A stretch of DNA of 64,000 bases from Culex pipiens pallens (taxonomy: Eukaryota; Arthropoda; Insecta; Diptera; Culicidae). The DNA is taken from assembly GCF_016801865.2 (NCBI RefSeq), contig NC_068939.1:94010067-94074066 (forward strand). Direction: 5' to 3'. The notes beneath the pieces are model-generated. The model was not told the DNA's origin, ran no database searches, and worked only from the letters and a program-made list of their open reading frames with translations. The position numbers were made by a program, and so were the translations under genes. Position 1 is the first letter of the stretch, and every line of letters begins with the position of its first letter. Positions 46,472-56,220 of the stretch are shown here, piece after piece.

Positions 46472-49400
46472 TCAAACTGAACAATTTGTAGGTTGTACTA
46501 TGGGACTAAACAAAAAAGTAAAAATTGATATTTTTCATTCCCCTAATAAGCACTTTTTAATAGAAGCGCTAACAGAAAGATGCCCTTACACAAAAACAAC
46601 ATTTCTGCTGGACACCGGTGCACACCGCAATTTTTTAAAGGCATCATTACTATCACAATTAAAAATAAAATCAAAAGACATAGATAAAGCTGACATAATA
46701 CCAATAATAGGAGTAAGTAACACGCAAGTGATGTCCATAGGATCAGTATGGGTAAAACTTTACATAGGGGGAGTCACATTCCCTATTAAATTTCATTTGC
46801 TCGAAAATCTTCTAGCAGCACCGGCAATTATCGGGGCTGAATTTTTAAAAACTCACACAACATTTGTGGGTAATCACTTCGAGTATATGATTTGGCAAAG
46901 ATTCCCTGATGTAACAATGGAATACGAAAAAGCGCACAGCCCTACGTTAAATGAGGATTTCACTCAATATGATGAATCATTTACGGGAATTGTAAACGAG
47001 GCAGTATCCCAAGAAGAATGGGAGGAAAACCTCCTAGATGAGACACTTGATTTAGAGAAAAACACAGATTGCGATTTCATTGAATATAAAAATACCGAGC
47101 CAATTGAAGGTCACGAACGTTTACAAGAACTAGCCAAGCTGATTGACCTTAGCCATTTGCATCCAGAAAATTTTGCAGGAATTCGCGATATTATAATAAA
47201 ACATAAAGATATATTCTTTTTAGCCGGCGACAGGCTAACAACCACCTACGCTGCTAAACATGAAATCGAGACAACCACAAATGTTCCTATTAATAAAAGG
47301 CAGTATCGGTTCCCAGAAGCAACCAAAAGCCACGTAAATGAAGAGATAGAAGAAATGTTGAAACAGGGAATAATTAAGCCCAGTACCAGTCCTTGGAACG
47401 CTCCAGTACTTTGTGTACCAAAGAAACCCGACCTAAACGGCAACAAACGTTATCGAATAGTGGTAGATTTTAGAGCTTTAAACACTATCACGAAAAGTTT
47501 TATTTACCCAATCCCGCTTATCAATGAAATTTTGGATAACATTGGAGAAAGCTCATACTTCTCTTCACTAGATTTGAAATCAGGTTTCTATCAGGTACCT
47601 ATAGATCCCAGAGACGCGCAGAAAACGGCATTCTCTACTCCAAGAGGGCATTTCGAGTTCACTCGAATGCCCATGGGTCTGAAAAACAGCCCAAGCACTT
47701 TTCAACGTCTAATGAACTCAATTATTTATGAGATCGGCGACGTACAAGCTTTTGTGTACCTGGATGATATAATCATTTTTGGTAAAAACGCAAAAGAACA
47801 CAATCACCATTTAAAGAAGGTATTGAACGCATTAAGAAAACATAACTTAAAAATAGAACCGGGAAAATGTCAGTTTTTTAAAAAAGAAATACAATATCTC
47901 GGGCATATTATATCAAACGAAGGTATTAAACCTACTAATGCAAACATAAAGGTCATTCAAGGCCTTAAACCGCCCAAAACAATCAAAGAAGTAAGATCTT
48001 TTCTGGGAACGGTAAATTTTTACGGAAAATTTATCCCAGACATAGCAGGGAAAAGAAAACCCTTAAATGACCTTTTGAAAAAGAATGTAAAATTTGTTTG
48101 GTCAGATGATTGCCAGCAGGCATTTGAGGGGCTAAAAAAATCACTTATCTCTGAACCATTACTGGTTCGCCCCAATTATAAGGACACATTTGTGCTGACA
48201 ACAGATGCGAGTGACTATGCCGTCGGTGCAGTATTATCAAACGAAAAAACCATTGACCGCCCGATCGCGTATGCAAGCAGAGCTTTGAAAGAGTCAGAAA
48301 CACGCTATCACACAATCGAAAAGGAACTTTTAGCGATCGTCTGGGCAATAGAGTATTTTCGTCATTACATATTCAACCAAAAATTTATAGTTTACACGGA
48401 TCATAGGCCATTGATAGCCATTGATCGACTCAAAGAAACATCCCCTATACTTACCCGTCTGAGGCTTAAACTAATAGGCATCGAATGTGATATTCGATAC
48501 AAACAGGGTAGGGAGAACATAGTGGCAGATTTTCTGTCCCGCATTAATACCCCAGAACAAGAGAAAATTCAAGCAGCAGTAACCACCAGAGCCCAAAATA
48601 AAAAGAACGAAGAGGGGAAAAGCAAAGAAGACATCCCAGCTGACCACAGCAGGTTAACGCCACCGACCAGCTCTGACGAAAACAATCCACTCACTATACC
48701 CCCTTATGTAAATAATGATATCCGAGAAACGGAAAACAAAGATAAAGATGACCTGTACTCTTGCTTCGAATATGCGGTAACGAACTATGCCTTCATGGAC
48801 ACGAACATAACTCCGTCAGATAATTTCTTTCTACAGGAAGATTGCGACGGGAGATTTGTCATAGCAAATAACAAAAACTTGCACAATGAGCTATCGGTTT
48901 TGTGCAAATTACCCCATGGAAGTCGTCAATTCGCCAGGGAGAAAGTTATCAATATACCAGAGAATAAATTATGGGGCATCGTAGTCCACGGTAACAGTAG
49001 AGCGCTGATAGAGAGTCGAAAATTTTTCGATCTCTTTGTTACTCATTTTTTGGATTGTTTTAAAGATTTTAAAATGAACTCGAAAATACAAATTATTGCA
49101 TTCCGTCAAATACGTCAGCCAGAAATTCTGCAAATGATAGAATTCGTAGCATGGAAATTAAATATGGATATCCATTTATATAACGCAAATGCCGAAAGGA
49201 TTAAAGTTAGCCCAGATGAGGTCGAAACAGTGTTACGAGAATTTCACGATGCTCCCCTAGGGGGACATATCGGAGCGAATAGAATGCGTAAAAGAGTAGG
49301 TCTGGTATACCATTGGAAGAACATGAGACGGGATATTGAAAACTACGTCAGGCAGTGCGATTCATGCCAACGAAACAAAATTGGAAGATCGAACAAAATC

Positions 49401-50246
49401 CCAATGAAAATCACTTCAACAGCCTCAGAACCTTTCGAGAAAATATACATGGATATAGTTGTTCTCCCAGAATCTGATTGCGGTAACAAATACGCATTAA
49501 CAGTGCAAGATGATCTAACAAGATACCTTAACATTATCCCAATAGCAAACCAGGAAAGCGTCACAATCGCCAGGGCTTTCGTCGAAAACATAATTTGCAA
49601 ATTTGGCACTCCCCTAGAAGTAGTGACAGACCGGGGAACAAATTTTATGAGTAATCTGATGAAGGAAGTTTGCAAACTTTTAAAAATCAAGAAAATTTGT
49701 ACTAACGCTTACCACCCGCAAGCGAATTTGGTAGAAAGGTCTAATAGGGAATTAAAAACCTATCTCAGACAATTTGTCTGCAATAGACCGAGAATGTGGG
49801 ACCAACAAATACCCTATTTTTTGTTTGAATATAACACAGCCTTTAACTCATCAACGGGTTTTTCTCCATACGAATTAATCTTCGGGAGATCACCTAGAAT
49901 CCCTGCTTCAATCTACATAGTGAAAGAAGGTATGACATATAATGAATATGTTCTAGAAATGAAGAAAATTTTTGCAGATATTCATACAAGGGCACTAGAC
50001 AATCTCGCCGTAAGCAAGACCAAAAGTAAACAGATATATGACGAATCGGCAAACGAATGGCAACCAATGTGGGGGGAAAAAGTATACGTTCACAATGTCC
50101 CTACTGGAACTGGTCAAAAATTACAATCATATTGGAGAGGTCCGTACGAAGTGGTTGAGCTCAAATCAGAACAAACCACTGTTTTAAAAAACGGGAACAA
50201 ATTAGAGGAAGTCCACAATAATAGGCTTAAGCGTTATGTGGATTGA
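46428..50246 (+). CDS. pol: Pol polyprotein (protease, RT, RNase H, integrase)
   Basis: Intact; its first ATG is at 46500 (1248 codons from there), but it is probably made as Gag-Pol by the frameshift at 46428. Counting from that ATG: aspartic protease DTG at 38-40; reverse transcriptase about 270-470 with FVYLDD at 418-423; RNase H about 560-680 with acidic residues D569, E607/E609, D634 and D677; integrase zinc site H916, H923, C953 and C956; DDE catalytic triad D985, D1044 and E1079 (spacings 58 and 34 residues); GPY motif at 1214-1216. The order PR-RT-RH-IN defines Ty3/gypsy. Region 690-900 between RNase H and integrase is long and poorly recognisable. All catalytic residues are present, so the enzyme set may be functional. 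Confidence 0.95.
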   Translation, partial: LIEGGFLDEEHRKPPQTEQFVGCTMGLNKKVKIDIFHSPNKHFLIEALTERCPYTKTTFLLDTGAHRNFLKASLLSQLKIKSKDIDKADIIPIIGVSNTQVMSIGSVWVKLYIGGVTFPIKFHLLENLLAAPAIIGAEFLKTHTTFVGNHFEYMIWQRFPDVTMEYEKAHSPTLNEDFTQYDESFTGIVNEAVSQEEWEENLLDETLDLEKNTDCDFIEYKNTEPIEGHERLQELAKLIDLSHLHPENFAGIRDIIIKHKDIFFLAGDRLTTTYAAKHEIETTTNVPINKRQYRFPEATKSHVNEEIEEMLKQGIIKPSTSPWNAPVLCVPKKPDLNGNKRYRIVVDFRALNTITKSFIYPIPLINEILDNIGESSYFSSLDLKSGFYQVPIDPRDAQKTAFSTPRGHFEFTRMPMGLKNSPSTFQRLMNSIIYEIGDVQAFVYLDDIIIFGKNAKEHNHHLKKVLNALRKHNLKIEPGKCQFFKKEIQYLGHIISNEGIKPTNANIKVIQGLKPPKTIKEVRSFLGTVNFYGKFIPDIAGKRKPLNDLLKKNVKFVWSDDCQQAFEGLKKSLISEPLLVRPNYKDTFVLTTDASDYAVGAVLSNEKTIDRPIAYASRALKESETRYHTIEKELLAIVWAIEYFRHYIFNQKFIVYTDHRPLIAIDRLKETSPILTRLRLKLIGIECDIRYKQGRENIVADFLSRINTPEQEKIQAAVTTRAQNKKNEEGKSKEDIPADHSRLTPPTSSDENNPLTIPPYVNNDIRETENKDKDDLYSCFEYAVTNYAFMDTNITPSDNFFLQEDCDGRFVIANNKNLHNELSVLCKLPHGSRQFAREKVINIPENKLWGIVVHGNSRALIESRKFFDLFVTHFLDCFKDFKMNSKIQIIAFRQIRQPEILQMIEFVAWKLNMDIHLYNANAERIKVSPDEVETVLREFHDAPLGGHIGANRMRKRVGLVYHWKNMRRDIENYVRQCDSCQRNKIGRSNKIPMKITSTASEPFEKIYMDIVVLPESDCGNKYALTVQDDLTRYLNIIPIANQESVTIARAFVENIICKFGTPLEVVTDRGTNFMSNLMKEVCKLLKIKKICTNAYHPQANLVERSNRELKTYLRQFVCNRPRMWDQQIPYFLFEYNTAFNSSTGFSPYELIFGRSPRIPASIYIVKEGMTYNEYVLEMKKIFADIHTRALDNLAVSKTKSKQIYDESANEWQPMWGEKVYVHNVPTGTGQKLQSYWRGPYEVVELKSEQTTVLKNGNKLEEVHNNRLKRYVD

Positions 50247-50369
50247 TTCAAAAAAATATATATATATATAAAGAAAAAAATAAACAAAAAAAAAATTATT
50301 ATAGCAATAAAACTACTTAATAAAAACAAACATGATAAAAAACAAAGTTGACACAAACTACTTTGTTCT

Positions 50370-50382
50370 CCTTATTACAGGT
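50370..50382 (+). promoter_or_regulatory. Splice acceptor for env mRNA
   Basis: Pyrimidine-rich TTTGTTCTCCTTATTACAG ends at 50380, followed by G. With the donor at 44804/44805 it removes a 5,576-nt intron containing gag and pol, and keeps frame with the env ORF. It lies 134 nt after the pol stop. Confidence 0.7.
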
Positions 50383-52226
50383 TCTGCATCTCCATAGCGG
50401 AACCAGGAGAAATAAGCCCATCACTTATCCTGATAAGAAGGGAGAGGGTCCTAGTTAAACAAGGACACTATGAATTAGGGATGAAGCTAAGACTATCAGA
50501 TCTAGTAACTGGGGGTAAGTTACTAAATAACTCAATCCTAAATTTTCTATCTACTTGCGACACACTTGTCAATCAATCTTCCACAATCGGCTGCTCAAAA
50601 ATATCAGAGAACCTGAGATTATTAGTCACACAAATTTCAGACAGAAATGATTATTTAAAAACCTTTGTTATAAAGCGCACAAAACGTTCATGGCATACAC
50701 TAGGCATTATGAATACTGACGACCTCGCCCGCATCGATAACGACATGGATAAACTGAGAGGAAATGAAGAACAGATAAAAAATTCTATGAATCGACAGAC
50801 CGAGGTCATAGATTCAATATACAATTTCATTAACAACTCAATGGAACAATTGAACTCCAAAATTTTAAGTCTACACATCAAAGTAAAAAACGTTACACAC
50901 TTAACAAATGAAGATAAAAAATTCCACAACAAAATCCGGGAAACCCTAAATTTAGAAAATGAACTTATGGGCCTAGGTCTATGGATTCAACTGGTCTCCG
51001 AGGAACTAAAACAACAGCAACAAATTTTTACACAGTTAATTCTTAATGCAGGCCAAAGTGTAGACACAACACTGATTACCAAACTAGTTGAACCCAAAAT
51101 GTTATTAGATACACTTATGAGTCAGACCAACATCCTTCCAGTGGACACAACCTTCCCACGACGCAGAGACAATCAAATTTATCCAGAAATTGTAAATTTT
51201 ATAGAAATTTCTAGCAAGGTAGAGAGCAACTTAGAAATTCACGTATCTCTAAAAATACCTTTAGTCAACCGTAAGATTTATGAAACTTACGAAGCGGAAA
51301 CAGAACCGGGTTTACTAAATGACCTGGTCAGTTTCATAAAAGTTGATCCCAATGTATTACTTCTTGCAGAGGGCACAAATTGGGGTCACATCATCAGCAG
51401 TACAGAATTCGATAAATGCGAACCACTCGGAGATGTCGCCATGTGCCAATTACAAGCAATAGAAGAAGATTTAGCGGACAACAACGAATGCTTGGCAATG
51501 TATTATTTTAAAAACTCTACAGCATCATGCGAAATCCGCGTGTTGAAGGCCACGACTAATCTTTGGTTTAAATCAAGAGAACCAAATGTATGGACCTATG
51601 TCGCACCTAATAAAACCGATATAGAGCTAATGCATGGTAAAAATATAACACGACTGAGTGTATACGGAACAGGGAAAATCCGACTAAACGACAACATGCA
51701 AATACGAACTAAACACGTGCGAATAGACTATGTAAATTACAACGAATCAGAAATAGCAGAACTAATAATACACACACCCAATCAAACCTATCTAAACTTA
51801 ACAAACTTCAACTACAAACTCAATGACATTCCGCTAATAGAAGAAGGCAAAAACATATATTCAATCATAGACCACAAACGCCTGTTCAACTTAGGAATCG
51901 ACGTAAAAGATTTACAAAACTATAAAATAACTTTAAAAAACATTATATATGACCCTATGGCACACCCTTGGGAATTCACAGGACTTCTTGCAGGAATAGC
52001 CTTAGGCATGGGAGGACTGATCTGTCTAATGGTGTGCAATTTCAAGGGATCAGTTATAGTAAATAAAACAAGAGTGGTCCCTAATACACAAACCTTCGAT
52101 TTATCAGATACGAAGTTTCAAGGAAAAGTATTCACGAAAAAACCTGCAACAATCATAGATTGCGGAACAAACATGCACACCGTTAAGTTCATCAAACCTT
52201 TGAACTACGGAGTTAAAATTCAATAA
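50381..52226 (+). CDS. env: Envelope glycoprotein (errantivirus F-like), main exon
   Basis: The open frame is continuous from the acceptor (codons from 50382) through the first internal ATG at 50481 to 52226 (581 codons from that ATG). Counting from that ATG: basic cleavage motif RTKR at 66-69; a following region rich in polar heptads (about 85-170), likely helical; several cysteines in the ectodomain; NxS/T glycosylation sites; a C-terminal membrane span at about 499-521 with a 60-residue cytoplasmic tail. This layout matches insect errantivirus Env proteins, related to baculovirus F proteins, which act in membrane fusion. Only a short stretch separates the cleavage site from the helical region, so the usual glycine-rich fusion segment appears reduced. 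No stop or frameshift is seen. Confidence 0.85.
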
Positions 52227-52345
52227 ATTACACCAAAGGTATGATAGCAACTACTCGAAGCAAAACATATATATACATACAAATGAGAACAAAATTCACT
52301 TACTGTTTTCAATTTTATATTACCCAAATTACAATAACTACATTT

Positions 52346-52827
52346 TCATTCTTTTGGGCAATATTTTTCGAGCAAAAGTCCTAAAAAAATAAATAAAAAT
52401 AAAATAATAATAATAATAAACAAGTGAAAATACGTCATCGAAATCGAACTTACCTAGTTCAAACAACGCCCCCAATAAATCTACCTCCATCACGCAAGGC
52501 GCAAACGATGCACTAGGACCACCGGCGTCGGATTCAGCATCCTCCTCGCTGCAAGTATCCCACCAAGGGCCTCCCAACGATTCTAATACTGGGGTAGACC
52601 GTACAGAATGATCTGTAAAATAATTATAACAACAAGGATTTGCATTAAGATCATCCACTACACATCATCACATTAACTTTTAAAATCTTACCAGATAAGT
52701 CCAGCCAATCTTCAGGCCCAGGAAAACCGGGAAACGAACGGCTAATGGCTACGTCCTCCCGAAAATCAATTTCAGAAAGGTCCGAACCAGCGGAGCTGTA
52801 ACCTGCATCGACCCACGTGTCGGCCAT
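52346..52827 (-). CDS. Antisense three-exon accessory gene, 109 aa
   Basis: On the strand opposite to env, just beyond its 3' end. Exon 1 runs 52827-52692 (ATG at 52827), exon 2 52612-52454, exon 3 52380-52346 (TGA). Introns are 79 nt (donor GTAAGA, acceptor TTTTACAG) and 73 nt (donor GTAAGT, acceptor TTTTTTTAG after a T-rich tract). Both are in phase 1, and the joined frame has no stop until the end, whereas reading through the first intron meets TGA. The predicted product is small and acidic, rich in S, D, E, G and P, with several tryptophans and a leucine-rich C-terminal segment; there is no signal peptide and I recognise no domain. Introns on the antisense strand would survive retrotransposition of the sense RNA. 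It could be a captured host gene or an analogue in position of antisense retroviral genes. Function unknown. Confidence 0.7.
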
Positions 52828-53314
52828 TTGAACACACTTGTTTAAATGAAACTAGCTCAAAAAAAAAGCTAGTACACAGGCCCAGTACCCGTTGAGAATT
52901 GCTGATATAAAACATTCATACACCTGCATGCATGATTTCGTTTTTTTTTGGCACAACTAATCCACAACTAAATTTGCACAACCATTTTTCCATACATATA
53001 AACGTCACCACACATCCATATCATCGCATAAAACTCATCACTGCACACAAGATATCTGATAACACGAATATACCATCTCAATTATCACACAGCAAAATAA
53101 AACATTCACTAAATGCACGTATCATTACCACCACACAGAACATCGCATCGAGGCAGCAACAGGCGCATTAAGGAAATTCTAAACCAGCCGGGCGCCGACG
53201 ACAACAACTACAAGGACGTGAAGCAGAAAAGAGAACGCTACAACTTTTAACCCTCACCGCAACAGTATAATTAAAATCAATCAAAAAACAAAAAAAAAAA
53301 AAAAACTTGTAAGT
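52828..53314. promoter_or_regulatory. Divergent intergenic region between the antisense gene and the 270-codon ORF
   Basis: 487 bp separating two diverging genes. It holds a hairpin (ACTAGCT at 52851-52857, inverse at 52867-52873), a TATAAAAC on the plus strand at 52916-52923, and an A tract at 53291-53305. An acceptor-like site (CCCTCACCGCAACAG, ending 53265) would be in phase with the downstream ORF if joined to the env donor, but a one-in-three chance match cannot be excluded. Promoter activity is inferred from layout only. Confidence 0.35.
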
Positions 53315-54127
53315 ATGACCCAACAGCGCATCGAAATTTTGAGCAAGATTCTTATGTGTAGCCTGTGCCGCGTTAGCACGCCATGGCTAATAAATTTAAA
53401 TCAACGGCCAGACCTAGAGCGGGACATCGTAGAGTTTATCGGTGTCCCAAGGTTCGAAACAGGCCGCATAACGAGATACGCATGTCCATATTGTCTGGAC
53501 AAAATCCGTATCTCGTTAACAAGAAAAAAGCAATTTCTCTCAACAGAATGCGCTATTATACAATATGTCGAGCAGGGAATACATTTCCCGCCAAACAATA
53601 TCGACGGGGTCTCGCCCACAATCCCATATCCGGGAAATCAATGTTATGGAATATTGCCTACAGCAACATTTCCAAACATCCAAACAGCAACATTTCCGAA
53701 CGGTGTTCTACCAGCGGCACTTCGCTCGTTCACACCGCTTCAGACTCCTCAACCGCTAACGCGGACGAAAAACACCAAAAAAAGCGTACCCAAGTCGAAG
53801 AGATCGCGCCCTTCTGTGGCAAGACAAACCCGTCAAACAATAACCAAATCTCAAACGCAGATAAACGCTCAAACTTGTGTGCCAGCTAGATCAGAGATCT
53901 TACCTGCCGCAAACAACTCGGTAGTACGTTCGCCTCGCCCCACTTGGGCGGAGGAGGCTGAATCACATATGCCACAACACACAGAAACTGAACAGCAACC
54001 AAGTGAATTGGCTGCATTCGACACGTTCTTGGCATCGCATTCATTCCTCAATCAGAGTAAATACACGCAAGAAACTCAGGAGAATCACAAAGGTACTCCA
54101 AATGTTATGCGGTATACCAGCCTCTAA
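53315..54127 (+). CDS. Accessory ORF, 270 aa, CxxC pairs and basic tract
   Basis: Intact frame between the antisense gene and the 79-codon ORF. Two CxxC pairs (C15/C18 and C57/C60), 38 residues apart, look like a four-cysteine zinc-binding fold at the N-terminus. Residues about 90-150 are P/T/F-rich with a duplicated TATFPN motif. Residues about 150-185 are lysine- and arginine-rich (KKSVPKSKRSRP), like a nuclear localisation or nucleic-acid-binding tract. The C-terminal third is glutamine- and glutamate-rich. No membrane segment. I do not recognise the family. A GTAAGT directly before the ATG (53309-53314) could be a splice donor in another transcript. A role as a nuclear regulator is a guess from composition. 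An overlapping 168-codon frame (53383-53889) is treated as a shadow. Confidence 0.65.
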   Translation: MTQQRIEILSKILMCSLCRVSTPWLINLNQRPDLERDIVEFIGVPRFETGRITRYACPYCLDKIRISLTRKKQFLSTECAIIQYVEQGIHFPPNNIDGVSPTIPYPGNQCYGILPTATFPNIQTATFPNGVLPAALRSFTPLQTPQPLTRTKNTKKSVPKSKRSRPSVARQTRQTITKSQTQINAQTCVPARSEILPAANNSVVRSPRPTWAEEAESHMPQHTETEQQPSELAAFDTFLASHSFLNQSKYTQETQENHKGTPNVMRYTSL

Positions 54128-54386
54128 ATACAACTGGAAAAAACCGAAATTGGTGAATTTTTTTTCACAAAGATACAGCATTGCGTTACAAACGCAATCA
54201 GAACACCCCTTTTATAAAAATCCAACAAAAAAAAAAAAAAAAAATCCAATATAAAAAAAAAGAAAAAAAAATAGCTTATTTTTTTTTCCCTTGATGGAAT
54301 TCGGTTCAGCACTCAATTTAAGAATGTGCCACATATATATACATTTATTTTTTTCTCTTGTCTTTGTTCACGATAGAAATTAGAAA

Positions 54387-54626
54387 ATGGCCACTTTTAA
54401 CAACGAGCCCATTGAAGATGTTTTAAAACAGATTTTTGACATGGTTAAACAAGAAAATCAAAAAATAGAGGAACAAATTAAACAAGGAAAAATAAATGGC
54501 CAGGTGATAGCACCGATCGAAAAGGCAGATTTTATATATGAGGGCCTTATGGAGGACTTCAAAAAAGAGAGGAGAATGAAGGAAGCAAGGAGGAGGAGAA
54601 ATGGACGCAAATTCGGGTACTGGTAG
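54387..54626 (+). CDS. Accessory ORF, 79 aa, charged with arginine-rich end
   Basis: ATG in a good context (GAAAATGG). The product is strongly charged: an acidic, probably helical N-terminal two-thirds (residues about 8-35 with E/Q/K heptads) and an arginine-rich C-terminus (EARRRRNGRKFGYW). It lies 259 bp after the 270-codon ORF in the same orientation, behind a pyrimidine-rich stretch that could serve as a splice acceptor. Such basic ends can bind RNA, but this is only suggestive. No recognised family. Confidence 0.45.
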   Translation: MATFNNEPIEDVLKQIFDMVKQENQKIEEQIKQGKINGQVIAPIEKADFIYEGLMEDFKKERRMKEARRRRNGRKFGYW

Positions 54627-55957
54627 CTAGTTTGATAGCTAAAGATCGATCGGTGTCCAACAAGGCAAGTGCATGATGGGTGGCGACAGTCCGAAGGCGG
54701 GCCAGAAAGACGATTCATTGGATGGCAGAATGAACAACAGGAATGCGGAAAGAGACTAAGCTGCTAACAGACGAACCAAGTGCAACTAGCGAATACGTGA
54801 AAACAAAGATGAAAAAATGAAGAAACACGAGAACGTACCAAGACCAAAACCATGACAGCAGTACACACCCAACGTACTCTGTCACAAACTCACATAAGAA
54901 AGGTACTTTCCAGACGCGTATACTAGAAAAACCAATTCAACGGGGCACGTTTGTTGCAAGCCAAACGCAACATGTCGGCCCACAATATACGTCAACAAGA
55001 TTATAATTTAACGGAATGATGCAAGCTCAACGCATCATCCAGAATCAACCGCCACAATCAGAGTTTAACCATTTTTCATCAAAACGACTAAACAGTAACT
55101 CATAACGCACAAACATGGTCAACAAGGAACTGCTTAGGAGGTACACATCAAACGTACTCTCCCTGATCACATGGCAAAACTATGGAATTTGCCCAACAGG
55201 TCAATCGTCCCCAGCGCAGGCAAAGGAAGGATACGAACATCAACTGGATTGCAGAATCGTCTCTAAGGCCAGCCCAACGACCTAGCCATTCCAGGAGCGG
55301 AGCCTAAATAAACCGATCGCACATAACCGAAGCAAACATCGAGACGACATCGAGATGACATCGAGCCGACATCGAGACGACGACACTTCACATGGAAATT
55401 CTCTCTCTTTGACCACAACCAAAAAAGAAGAAAAAAAAAAGGTAGGAGGCAATTCAATTCATCTAAACCACTATTCGTTGCAACAGAAAAAAAGGCAAGA
55501 CAATTACTACATAAACACTTATTCAATTTTTATAAACACATTTTTTATATTACACATTATAAAAACTTATTCCATTTTTTTATAAACACAACTTTTATAT
55601 TACACATTTCATTTTTATAAAAACATTTTTATATTACACATTATAAACACATATTCCATTTTTATAAACACATTTTTATATTACACATTATAAACACTTA
55701 TTAAAAAAAAAAAAATATTAAAAAAAAGGAAAAAAAAACACACAGCATTTTATACTATTAATCCTTTTCTTGGAAACAATTAACGTTATACATATAACCA
55801 ATTCAAAACTTAGATGTTTACGAGAAGAATTAAGTAAAATAGAGGATCAGAGTAGCACTATGAAGACCAAAAGCGACAAGGCATTATAAAAACCCACAAA
55901 CAGCCCAACAAAAACACAATTTCGAGCATCAATAATCTCCTTAAAGAGATCATTAAG
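54627..55957. other. 3' accessory segment, no gene supported
   Basis: Low-complexity internal sequence of the retroelement. 55505-55705 is an AT-rich tandem repeat with a core of TTTTATATTACACATTATAA recurring about four times. Remaining short frames are unconvincing. A 3' untranslated or packaging role is possible but unsupported. Confidence 0.4.
55505..55705 (+). repeat. AT-rich tandem repeat inside the retroelement
   Basis: About four to five irregular units sharing TTTTATATTACACATTATAA and TTTTTATAAACACA. Confidence 0.75.
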
Positions 55958-56220
55958 CTGATAAGTATGGGGGGGAGACCCACCTTTAGAATAACAGCGA
56001 TAGAATTATTTTTCCTCAAGCATACCCACAGTAACGTAGAGTTACATTTTTTTACGGTTCTTCAATCAGCAGATAAGCATGGGGGAGTGCAACAGACCGA
56101 ATATTCGACACTACCTCTTCCAGTATATTATTTTGTGACATAAGCGCCTTATTTAAAACCTGCGCTAACACGACGATCGATCTTTTATTAACGATCATCG
56201 AGCTGATAAGTATGGGGGAG
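55958..56220 (+). promoter_or_regulatory. Polypurine tract and two upstream look-alikes
   Basis: The tract TATGGGGGAG (56211-56220) directly abuts the 3' LTR, the expected plus-strand primer site. GATAAGTATGGGGG-type copies also occur near 55960 and GATAAGCATGGGGGAG near 56072. The first copy also shares the preceding GATCATTAAGCT/GATCATCGAGCT context with the genuine tract. After the second copy the sequence TGCAACAGAC resembles the LTR start TGTAGCGAAC. Confidence 0.65.

Noticed and set aside
52060..52350. Additional antisense exons beyond 52346, suggested by a GTAAGT on the minus strand near 52300
   Set aside because: The antisense frame already ends in a stop in exon 3 and no matching acceptor is evident.
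53383..53889. 168-codon frame overlapping the 270-codon accessory ORF
   Set aside because: Long for a chance overlap but without motifs and without a favourable start; the CxxC-bearing frame is the better candidate. Conservation of both frames among copies would decide.
55355..55585. 76-codon frame in the 3' accessory segment
   Set aside because: Runs into AT-rich tandem repeat; composition is low-complexity and no motif is present.
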